Source of the DNA: Arthrobacter sp.
GTDB lineage: Bacteria > Actinomycetota > Actinomycetes > Actinomycetales > Micrococcaceae
Direction: 5' to 3'
DNA length: 12,326 nt
Assembly: GCA_025464925.1 (NCBI GenBank)
Contig: JAODMS010000036.1
Location: 1 to 12,326 of the forward strand
Positions 7,062 to 12,326 of the stretch are shown one piece after another. Numbering within the stretch: position 1 is the first letter of the stretch; every line of letters begins with the position of its first letter. Position numbers and translations under genes: made by a program. The notes under the pieces are model-generated. The model had not been told where the DNA came from, did no database searches, and was given only the letters and a program-made list of their open reading frames with translations.

Positions 7062-7289
7062 ATGCCAGCAGAGACAAATCCGAATGCCGATATCGAGGCC
7101 CTGAGCTACGAGGACGCCCGCGAACAGCTGGTCGGCGTGGTGGCCAAGCTGGAGGCCGGCGGCGCAAGCCTGGAGGAATCACTGGCGCTCTGGGAGCGCG
7201 GTGAGGCGCTCGCCAGGCGCTGCGAGCAGTGGCTCGAAGGAGCCCGCAAGCGCCTCGCCGCCGCCCGGGACCAGGCGCAGGAGGGCTGA
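7062..7289 (+). CDS. xseB: Exodeoxyribonuclease VII small subunit
   Basis: XseB is the small helical partner of XseA. The protein has 75 residues, within the family range of about 65-85. After a short polar N-terminus, LSYEDAREQLVGVVAKLEAGGASLEESLALWERGEALARRCEQWLEGA carries the family pattern: YEDA near 15-18, then the LE-GG-SLEESL-W--G turn between two helices, and a second amphipathic helix that packs against XseA. The start is set by an AGGAG six bases upstream. The 85-base gap to xseA, with no obvious terminator, suggests a single transcript. The last codons and the stop form one arm of the palindrome shared with ppk2. Confidence 0.95.
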   Translation: MPAETNPNADIEALSYEDAREQLVGVVAKLEAGGASLEESLALWERGEALARRCEQWLEGARKRLAAARDQAQEG

Positions 7290-7310
7290 CCCGAAGGGAT
7301 GGCCAGCCCT
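7282..7310. terminator. Nested palindrome covering both stop codons of xseB and ppk2
   Basis: AGGGCTG (7282-7288) pairs with CAGCCCT (7304-7310) as a 7-bp outer stem. CCC (7290-7292) and GGG (7296-7298) can form a small inner stem around GAA. The outer arms include part of both stop codons (xseB TGA 7287-7289, ppk2 TAG 7311-7309). The position between convergent genes suggests a bidirectional terminator, but no T-run is present. Confidence 0.5.
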
Positions 7311-8163
7311 AGGAACGCTCAAGCAGCTGCCGTTCCACGTCGACGCCGAGGTCCGGTACCGGCCACTGCAGGTTCAGGCCGTCCAGGGCGTCGAGCAGCA
7401 GCTGCTGCACTGCGATGCGGGCATACCATTTCTTGTTGGCCGGAACTACGTGCCACGGTGCATCTTCGGTGTGGGTCTTGTCGATCGCCTTCTGGTACGC
7501 CTCCATATAGTCGTCCCAAAAGGCCCGTTCCTCGACGTCGTTGTGGTTGTACTTCCAAAGCTTGGTCGGATCGTCCAGCCGGGCCAGTAGGCGTTCCTTC
7601 TGCTCGTCGCGGCTGATGTGCAGCATGACCTTGACGATCTTCGTGCCCGCTCCGGTCTGTCTGGCCTCGAATTCCTTGATCGCGGCGTACCGCCGGTCGA
7701 TTTCGTCCGGGCTGGCCCAGCGATGGACACGATGGATCAGGACATCCTCGTATTGTGAGCGGTCAAAGACCCCTACGATGCCCGCCGCGGGCACTTCTTT
7801 TTCGATCCGCCATAGGAAGTCGTAGGACATTTCTTCCGGAGTAGGCGCCTTGAAAGACTTGAACCTGACCCCTTGCGGGTTCATGGCACCCATGACGTGT
7901 TTGACGATTCCGCCCTTGCCCGAGGTATCCATGCCCTGCAGGATCAGCAGGATGCGCCTGGTCCCCCCGAATCTGGACACGGCGAAAAGTTTCTCCTGCA
8001 GGTCTGTGAGGTCGTCATCCTGGTCCTGAAGCAGCACCAGGCCGTCGGCCTTCCGCCCGGGATAGCCCGGGGTGGACTCCGGATCCACGGCGCTGAGGCT
8101 GAATCCGTTTCCCGCCTTCAGCGCTACGGCGGGATGTTCCTGGAAGGTGACGACACCTGTCAT
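7309..8163 (-). CDS. ppk2: Polyphosphate kinase 2 family protein
   Basis: PPK2 enzymes move phosphate between inorganic polyphosphate and nucleotides, usually making ADP or ATP (or GTP) from polyphosphate, in the cytosol. This 284-residue protein has a single PPK2 domain of normal length. The Walker A loop is GMDTSGKGG (77-85). The Walker B-like segment is FDRSQYEDVL (133-142), containing Asp134 and Arg135. FKAPTPEEMSYDFLWRIEKEVP (104-125) is a family hallmark between them, and the Arg-rich lid is RLDDPTKLWKYNHNDVEERAFW, followed by YARIAVQQLLLDAL near the C-terminus. I cannot tell whether it phosphorylates ADP, AMP or both from sequence alone. AAAGAGG six bases before the ATG supports the start. 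It lies 53 bases downstream of alaA on the same strand and may be cotranscribed, and it converges on xseB. Confidence 0.93.
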   Translation of the reverse strand: MTGVVTFQEHPAVALKAGNGFSLSAVDPESTPGYPGRKADGLVLLQDQDDDLTDLQEKLFAVSRFGGTRRILLILQGMDTSGKGGIVKHVMGAMNPQGVRFKSFKAPTPEEMSYDFLWRIEKEVPAAGIVGVFDRSQYEDVLIHRVHRWASPDEIDRRYAAIKEFEARQTGAGTKIVKVMLHISRDEQKERLLARLDDPTKLWKYNHNDVEERAFWDDYMEAYQKAIDKTHTEDAPWHVVPANKKWYARIAVQQLLLDALDGLNLQWPVPDLGVDVERQLLERS

Positions 8164-8169
8164 GAGAAG

Positions 8170-8176
8170 CCTCTTT
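8170..8176 (-). promoter_or_regulatory. Ribosome binding site (AAAGAGG) of ppk2
   Basis: On the minus strand AAAGAGG is followed by CTTCTC (6 bases) and the ATG of ppk2. It supports start 8163. Confidence 0.6.
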
Positions 8177-8188
8177 CCGGTAGTTGGC

Positions 8189-8202
8189 CCGCAGGACTGC
8201 GG
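8189..8202 (-). other. Small hairpin in the alaA-ppk2 gap
   Basis: CCGCA (8189-8193) pairs with TGCGG (8198-8202) around a 4-base loop, in the 53-base gap between alaA and ppk2. It is weak and lacks a T-run, so it does not by itself argue against read-through from alaA into ppk2. Confidence 0.3.
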
Positions 8203-8216
8203 CGCCCGACCTCAGG

Positions 8217-9437
8217 CTAGTTCCCCTTGTACCTGCTCAGGAAGTCCGCCATGCGGCCAATCGCCTCTTCGATGTCCTTCACCAGCGGAAGGGTGACCAT
8301 GCGGAAGTGGTCGGGCCTGACCCAGTTGAAAGCACGGCCGTGGGAGACCAGGATCTTCTGTTCGCGCAACAAGTCCAGGACAAACTTCTCGTCATCCCGG
8401 ATGTGGTAGACCTCCGGATCCAGCCGCGGGAACAGGTACAACGCACCGCGGGCCTGCTGGGTGCTGACCCCCGGAATGGCATTGAGCAGGTCATAGGCCT
8501 TGTTGCGCTGCTCCAGCAGGCGCCCGCCGGGAAGGATCAGGTCATTGATGCTCTGATAGCCGCCGAGGGCCGTCTGGATCGCGTGCTGCGCCGGGACGTT
8601 GGCGCACAGGCGCATGTTGGCGAGCAGGCTGATGCCTTCGAGATAATCGGCCGCATCCTTCTTCGGGCCGGAGATCGCCATCCACCCCGCCCGGAAGCCG
8701 CACACCCGGTAGGCCTTGGACAGGCCGCTGAAGGTCAGGCACAGGACGTCGTCGCCGGTGAGGCTGGCCATGTTCACATGGACGGCATCCTCGTACAGGA
8801 TCTTCTCGTAGATCTCGTCGGCGAAGAGCACCAGTCCGTGTTTTTCAGCCAGGGCGACGATCTTCTTGAGCGTGTCCTCCGGGTACACCGCGCCGGTGGG
8901 ATTGTTCGGGTTGATCACCACGATCCCCTTGGTACGCGGGGTGATCTTGGCTTCCAGATCCTCCAGATCCGGCTGCCAGCCGGATTCCTCGTCACACAGG
9001 TAGTGCACGGGCTTGCCGCTGGCCAGCGCCACGGAGGCAGTCCACAGCGGATAGTCCGGGGTGGGGATCAGTACTTCATCACCGTCGTCGAGCAGCGCCA
9101 TGAGGGACATCGTGATGAGTTCGCTGACGCCGTTGCCGAGGTAGATGTCATCGACGTGGATGTTCTGGATCCCCCGCGTCTGGTAGTACTGCGAGACAGC
9201 GGTGCGGGCGGAGAAGATGCCCCGGGAGTCACTGTAGCCCTGGGCATGCGGCAGATGGCGGATCATGTCCACCAGGATCGCGTCCGGTGCGTCAAACCCG
9301 AAGGGGGCCGGGTTCCCGATGTTCAGCTTGAGGATGCGGTGACCCTCTGCCTCCATCTGTTGGGCGGCCTGAAGGATGGGTCCACGGATGTCGTAAAGGA
9401 CATTATGAAGCTTGGTGGACTGCTTGAATTCTGCCAT
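8217..9437 (-). CDS. alaA: Alanine aminotransferase, AlaA type (class I, PLP-dependent)
   Basis: This 406-residue fold-type I aminotransferase matches Escherichia coli AlaA (as I remember it, 405 residues) along its whole length. It should transfer the amino group between glutamate and pyruvate, making alanine in the cytosol. Family blocks are YDIRGPIL (15-22), KLNIGNPAPFGFDAPDAIL (37-55), GNGVSELI (101-108), PDYPLWTA (127-134), INPNNPTGAVY (175-185, with Asn179), ADEIYEKILY (206-215, with Asp207 and Tyr210), SGLSKAYRVCGFRAGW (237-252, with Lys241 as the PLP lysine), RLCANVPAQHAIQTALGGYQS, and GALYLFP; HFRMVTLP near the C-terminus holds the carboxylate-binding Arg. Some actinobacterial relatives are labelled aspC, but this subfamily is distinct from true aspartate aminotransferase. 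No clear Shine-Dalgarno precedes the ATG. Confidence 0.92.
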   Translation of the reverse strand: MAEFKQSTKLHNVLYDIRGPILQAAQQMEAEGHRILKLNIGNPAPFGFDAPDAILVDMIRHLPHAQGYSDSRGIFSARTAVSQYYQTRGIQNIHVDDIYLGNGVSELITMSLMALLDDGDEVLIPTPDYPLWTASVALASGKPVHYLCDEESGWQPDLEDLEAKITPRTKGIVVINPNNPTGAVYPEDTLKKIVALAEKHGLVLFADEIYEKILYEDAVHVNMASLTGDDVLCLTFSGLSKAYRVCGFRAGWMAISGPKKDAADYLEGISLLANMRLCANVPAQHAIQTALGGYQSINDLILPGGRLLEQRNKAYDLLNAIPGVSTQQARGALYLFPRLDPEVYHIRDDEKFVLDLLREQKILVSHGRAFNWVRPDHFRMVTLPLVKDIEEAIGRMADFLSRYKGN

Positions 9438-9443
9438 TCATCA

Positions 9444-9457
9444 AATATGCCATATGC
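9444..9457 (-). promoter_or_regulatory. AT-rich promoter-like element with a direct repeat before alaA
   Basis: On the plus strand the hexamer ATATGC occurs twice, separated by one C (9445-9457), in a region otherwise rich in G and C. On the minus strand CATATT (9449-9444) lies six bases before the alaA ATG, a position suited to a leaderless -10, although its first base does not fit TAnnnT. The repeat could instead be a regulator site. No -35 was found. Confidence 0.3.
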
Positions 9458-9614
9458 AGGATGTACTTCCGTTGAGACTTGCCTCACGGACGTCGCCCGC
9501 CGTTCCGGGCAGGTTCACCGGCGCCGGCACCGGACGTTTCGGACCAGCGGGAAGAAGGCGGCGGCATCCGGAACGACCCGTGAAGCCCGGTCGGTCCGGA
9601 CGCCGCCGTGAGGT

Positions 9615-9629
9615 CAGGTCCGCGACCTG
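9615..9629 (-). other. 6-bp palindrome downstream of the binding-protein gene
   Basis: CAGGTC (9615-9620) and GACCTG (9624-9629) pair around CGC. It lies beyond the stronger hairpin at 9641-9664 in the direction of transcription and may be a backup transcription end. Confidence 0.35.
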
Positions 9630-9640
9630 CCAAAAGGCGC

Positions 9641-9664
9641 CCCGGCAGAAAACATGCTGCCGGG
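9641..9664 (-). terminator. Terminator of the osmoprotectant transporter operon
   Basis: CCCGGCAG (9641-9648) pairs with CTGCCGGG (9657-9664), an 8-bp perfect stem with an 8-base loop, starting 5 bases past the stop codon of the binding-protein gene. On the minus strand a TTTT follows about 5 bases after the stem. This is the best terminator in the window. Confidence 0.65.
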
Positions 9665-9669
9665 AAGGC

Positions 9670-10626
9670 CTACTGGGCCAGCCCCTTGTCCTTGAGCCAA
9701 GCTGCCGCGGCATCCTTCGGATTCTGCTTCTGGCTGCCGCTGACGGCACGGTTGAGGTTGATCAGGTCTTCGGTGGTGAGGACCCGGGACACGCCGTTGA
9801 GGGCGTCCATCGCCTTGTCCGTCATCTTGGACTTGCTGTACAGGGGCAGGACCTGCTGGGCGATGAAGTTGTTCTTCGGGTCCTCCAGCACCACCAGGTC
9901 GTTGTCCCGGATGGACGGCGTGGTGGTGTAGATGTCCGCCACCTGGACGTCGTCGGTCAGCAGCGCCTGCAGGGTCAGGTTGCCGCCGCCGTCGCTGAAC
10001 GGCTTCAGGGCCTTCAGCTCGCAGCCGTAGTTTGCCTTCAGCCCGGGGAACCCGTAGGGACGGGTCTCGAAGGTGGCAGGCGCCCCGATGGTCAGGTCCT
10101 TGCAAACCTTGGCCAGGTCCTCAATGGACTTCAGCTGGTACTTCTCGGCAGTGGCCTTGGTAACGACCATGGCGTCCTTGTCTTCAGCCTTTGACGCGTC
10201 CAGGACCGCCAGGCCGTCAGGGAGTTTGCCGGGAAGGGCTTTGTACACGTCGTCAGCTGAGACTTCCGGGGCCGCGGCGTCAAAGGAGGAGAGCAAGTTG
10301 CCGCTGTAGTCCGGAACGAGGTCCACCGAGCCGACTTGGACAGCCTTGACGTAGATTTCACGGGAGCCGATGTTTGGCTTGGTCGTGGCAGTCACGCCGG
10401 CAGCGCTGAGCGCGCCGGCGTAGATCTCCGCGATGATCTGGCTCTCGGGGAAGTCAGCGGAGCCGACCACCAGGGAGCCGCCCGCGCCGCCGCTCGCAGC
10501 GCTGGTGCTGGGGGTGGCCAGCGGGTCGCTGCCGCCGCATGCCGTCAGCGCTACGGCAAGGCCGACGCCGGCGGCCAGGCCAGCCAGTCCCCGGCGGGTG
10601 ACGGTTGTCCGGACGTTATCTTTCAT
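9670..10626 (-). CDS. Osmoprotectant ABC transporter, lipoprotein substrate-binding protein
   Basis: This 318-residue protein is a binding protein of the OpuC/ProX (OpuAC, QAT) group, which captures quaternary amines such as glycine betaine, choline or carnitine outside the membrane and delivers them to the permeases. A signal peptide runs to about 29 and ends in the lipobox LTAC with Cys30 as the lipid-bearing residue; TRR at 10-12 is also suggestive of Tat export. A Gly/Ser/Ala-rich tether follows. Family motifs are VVGSADFPESQIIAEIYAGAL, NIGSREIYVKAVQVGSVDLVPDYSGNLL and VLTTEDLINLN. The exact ligand cannot be read from sequence. ATG 10626 is preceded by a perfect AAGGAGG; the frame is open to 10695 but the signal peptide fits only the chosen start. 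It overlaps the upstream permease gene by 11 bases and is last in the operon. Confidence 0.92.
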   Translation of the reverse strand: MKDNVRTTVTRRGLAGLAAGVGLAVALTACGGSDPLATPSTSAASGGAGGSLVVGSADFPESQIIAEIYAGALSAAGVTATTKPNIGSREIYVKAVQVGSVDLVPDYSGNLLSSFDAAAPEVSADDVYKALPGKLPDGLAVLDASKAEDKDAMVVTKATAEKYQLKSIEDLAKVCKDLTIGAPATFETRPYGFPGLKANYGCELKALKPFSDGGGNLTLQALLTDDVQVADIYTTTPSIRDNDLVVLEDPKNNFIAQQVLPLYSKSKMTDKAMDALNGVSRVLTTEDLINLNRAVSGSQKQNPKDAAAAWLKDKGLAQ

Positions 10627-11368
10627 AGGTACCTCCTTGAACAGCAGCTGGCGCAGGCGCGGCAGCTGGGAGATCAGCGGTGGCCGTCCGGCCACCGCTG
10701 GGATCGGTTTTGAGCCCCGGCGAAAGAATGGTTCTTTGCACGGCGGCCAGGATCAGGTCAATAACGATTGCAAGTACTGCAATGAGCAGGGAACCGGCAA
10801 GCATCCGGGGGAAGTCCTGCAGGACAAGCCCGTCAAAGAGGTAGCGGCCCAGCCCGCCCAGCGGCAGGTAGGCCACCACGGAGACCGTGGCGATGACCTG
10901 CAGGACCGCGGTGCGGATGCCGCCGAACATCACCTGCAGTCCGTTGGGCACCTCAACCAGGAACAGGATCTGCAGTTCGGTCATGCCCATGGCCCGCGCC
11001 GCATCCACCACTGCCCTGTCCACACTGGCGATCCCCGCGTAGGTCCCCGCGAGAAGCGGCGGGACCGTCAGGATCACCAGGGCCCAGACCGGGGGCATCA
11101 GGCTGCTTCCGGCAAGGAGGGCGAAGAGCACCAGCAGGCCCAGGGTGGGCAACGCGCGCAGCGCACCGGCCACCGCAACTGCCACCACGCGCCCGCGGCC
11201 GGTGTGCCCGATGTATAGCCCGGTGGGAACCGCGATGGCGGCAGCAATCACGAGCACCAGCGCGCTGTACTGGAGGTGCTCCGCAAGCCGGACGGGGATG
11301 CCGGAACTGCCGGTCCAGTGCGCCGGGGCAGCGAGCCAGGCAAACGTGTCAGTGAAGATGTTGCTCAT
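10616..11368 (-). CDS. Osmoprotectant ABC transporter permease (second)
   Basis: This 250-residue protein is a membrane permease of the OpuC/ProW group. About five or six hydrophobic segments can be seen, starting with SALVLVIAAAIAVPTGLYIG (35-54) and including VVAVAVAGALRALPTLGLLVLFALLA. The cytoplasmic EAA loop that contacts the ATPase is about 119-140 (AVVDAARAMGMTELQILFLVEVP). After the last helix the C-terminus is a polar Ala/Pro/Thr-rich tail of about 40 residues, whose codons contain the strong ribosome site of the next gene. The ATG at 11368 overlaps the stop of the preceding permease gene as ATGA, which fixes the start; the frame is open to 11458, but those residues are Arg-rich and not family-like. 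The stop codon lies inside the next gene. Confidence 0.92.
   Translation of the reverse strand: MSNIFTDTFAWLAAPAHWTGSSGIPVRLAEHLQYSALVLVIAAAIAVPTGLYIGHTGRGRVVAVAVAGALRALPTLGLLVLFALLAGSSLMPPVWALVILTVPPLLAGTYAGIASVDRAVVDAARAMGMTELQILFLVEVPNGLQVMFGGIRTAVLQVIATVSVVAYLPLGGLGRYLFDGLVLQDFPRMLAGSLLIAVLAIVIDLILAAVQRTILSPGLKTDPSGGRTATADLPAAAPAPAAVQGGTYER
10632..10638 (-). promoter_or_regulatory. Strong internal ribosome binding site (AAGGAGG)
   Basis: On the minus strand AAGGAGG is followed by TACCT and the ATG of the binding-protein gene. It is the closest match to the anti-Shine-Dalgarno in the window and lies within the coding sequence of the upstream permease. Confidence 0.85.
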
Positions 11369-12075
11369 GGTCCGGCCCCCGCATGGACGTTGGCGTCGGC
11401 CACGTACTGTGCGCTGACGGGAACTGACGGGCCGGACGCTTTGACGGCGCGGGTCCACGGAGTCAGCAGCCTCTCGAGCAGGACCAGCACCGCATCCATC
11501 AGCAGCGCAAGCACCAGGATGGCCAGGATTCCCACCACCACTTCGGTGACGAAGTTCCGTTGCAGTCCGTCGGTGAACAGCATCCCGAGGTTGCCCACCC
11601 CCAGGAGGGCCGCGACGCTCACCAGGGAAATATTGCTGACAGAGACCACGCGCAGCCCGGCAAACATCACCGGGAGGGAAAGCGGCAAATCGATCTGGAC
11701 GAAGCGGAGCCAGGGTTTATAGCCCATGGCGGTGGCCGCCTGCCGGAGGTCCTCTTCGACGGAGTCAAATGCGTCAAGGGCCGCCCGGACCAGCAGCGCC
11801 ACGGCATAGATGGTCAGCGCGACAATAACGTTGATCGGGTCGAGGATCCGCGTTGCAAGGATGGAGGGCAGGATGATGAACAGTGCCAGCGACGGGATGG
11901 TGTAGAGCAACGAGCTGGCCGTCACCACGACAGACCGCACCACCGGGTGGATCCGGGCCAACTGGGCCAGGGGAATGGAAATGACCAGCCCCAGGACCAT
12001 CGGGATCAGCGCCAGGACAAGGTGCTGCCCCGCCCGCTCCAGGACCATTCCACTGTTCGCCAGGAACCACTCCAT
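11365..12075 (-). CDS. Osmoprotectant ABC transporter permease (first)
   Basis: This 236-residue protein pairs with the next permease to form the membrane channel of the importer. Hydrophobic segments include HLVLALIPMVLGLVISIPLA (18-37), a block with SLLYTIPSLALFIILPSIL (55-73), INVIVALTIYAVALLV (81-96) and VVVGILAILVLALLMDAVLVLL near the C-terminus. The EAA loop is about 107-130 (EEDLRQAATAMGYKPWLRFVQIDLP), and LLYTIPSLALF is typical of the OpuC/ProW family. Its ATG at 12075 shares one base with the stop of the ATPase gene (TAATG), and its own stop overlaps the next start as ATGA, so translation is probably coupled through the operon. The substrate is inferred from the neighbouring binding protein. 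Confidence 0.92.
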   Translation of the reverse strand: MEWFLANSGMVLERAGQHLVLALIPMVLGLVISIPLAQLARIHPVVRSVVVTASSLLYTIPSLALFIILPSILATRILDPINVIVALTIYAVALLVRAALDAFDSVEEDLRQAATAMGYKPWLRFVQIDLPLSLPVMFAGLRVVSVSNISLVSVAALLGVGNLGMLFTDGLQRNFVTEVVVGILAILVLALLMDAVLVLLERLLTPWTRAVKASGPSVPVSAQYVADANVHAGAGP

Positions 12076-12326
12076 TAGAGCGCAGCCTGCCTTACCCGCC
12101 GGGCCGCCTCAATGACTTCCAGGACTTCCTGTGCCCTGACGGCCCCCAGGACCCGGCCCTCGCCGTCCACGGCCACGCCGTGACCGGACGGGGAGGAAAG
12201 CGCCGAGTCCAGTGCCCGCCGCAGGGATTCACCCGGATGGAACAGGGAACCTCCGGGGATCAGGTCAGTATCGGTCCCCGGCCGTGCCCAGCCCAGGGGC
12301 CGCATGTCCTCATCCACCACCAGCTG
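12075..12326 (-). CDS. Osmoprotectant ABC transporter ATPase, C-terminal part (5' end outside the window)
   Basis: Only 83 C-terminal residues are visible, running off the right edge of the window. They do not include the nucleotide-binding motifs. What can be seen (QLVVDEDMRPLGWARPG, then GGSLFHPGESLRRALDSALSS, then GVAVDGEGRVLGAVRAQEVLEVIEA) has the repeated beta-strand, DE-G-RPLG or DGEGRVLG, helix pattern of CBS modules found at the C-terminus of OpuCA/ProV-type ATPases. In relatives these modules sense ionic strength or bind c-di-AMP and gate transport; that role here is inference. The stop codon overlaps the start of the first permease gene. Assignment as the ATPase relies on the CBS pattern and on operon order. 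Confidence 0.8.
   Translation of the reverse strand, partial: QLVVDEDMRPLGWARPGTDTDLIPGGSLFHPGESLRRALDSALSSPSGHGVAVDGEGRVLGAVRAQEVLEVIEAARRVRQAAL

Noticed and set aside
8184..9611. A 475-residue open frame on the plus strand
   Set aside because: It is antisense to alaA, whose motifs are unmistakable. Its composition (many His, Gln, Val, Asp) is the usual shadow of a high-GC gene, and no domain is visible.
10433..11218. A 261-residue open frame on the plus strand
   Set aside because: It is antisense to the transporter genes and rich in His, Gln and Gly without any domain.
1..12326. CRISPR array, tRNA, insertion sequence, prophage or defence system
   Set aside because: I found no regularly spaced repeats, cloverleaf sequence, transposase or integrase motif, or known defence protein. 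The window is mostly ordinary core genes.

Overview
The window looks like chromosomal DNA of a high-GC actinobacterium, most likely a member of the Micrococcaceae related to Arthrobacter. This rests on the strong G/C bias at third codon positions, open shadow frames antisense to almost every gene, GTG and TTG starts, and the style of the housekeeping proteins. The genus is inferred from general resemblance, not from a search.

Layout. Positions 1-120 hold the C-terminal tail of an unrecognised protein. Positions 121-925 hold no intact gene: I see a probable broken DUF2510-type small membrane protein (about 170-591), and then hairpins just downstream of ychF. ychF (minus) and rmuC (plus) diverge from a gap of about 120 bp. 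rmuC converges on ispH (minus) across a 45-bp gap holding a strong hairpin. An uncharacterised four-helix membrane protein (minus, TTG start) diverges from the exonuclease VII operon xseA-xseB (plus). A possible 13-codon upstream ORF overlaps the xseA start. xseB converges on a polyphosphate kinase 2 gene (minus), and the two stop codons lie in one nested palindrome. Upstream of ppk2, on the same strand, is a gene for an AlaA-type glutamate-pyruvate aminotransferase. The right quarter is a minus-strand osmoprotectant (QAT/OpuC-type) ABC importer: ATPase C-terminus with a CBS domain, permease, permease and lipoprotein binding protein. Every junction in it overlaps.

How the genes relate. The left two thirds is core housekeeping: a translation-associated ATPase (YchF), DNA maintenance (RmuC, ExoVII), the last step of the MEP isoprenoid pathway (IspH), polyphosphate/nucleotide energy balance (PPK2) and alanine synthesis (AlaA). 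The importer would bring in compatible solutes under osmotic stress. I found no CRISPR array, transposase, phage gene or tRNA, and no clear new multi-gene system. The points most worth a second look are the leader ORF overlapping xseA, the -10-like elements placed as for leaderless mRNAs at ispH (and less clearly ychF and alaA), the orphan membrane protein, the decayed DUF2510 gene and the nested palindrome shared by xseB and ppk2.
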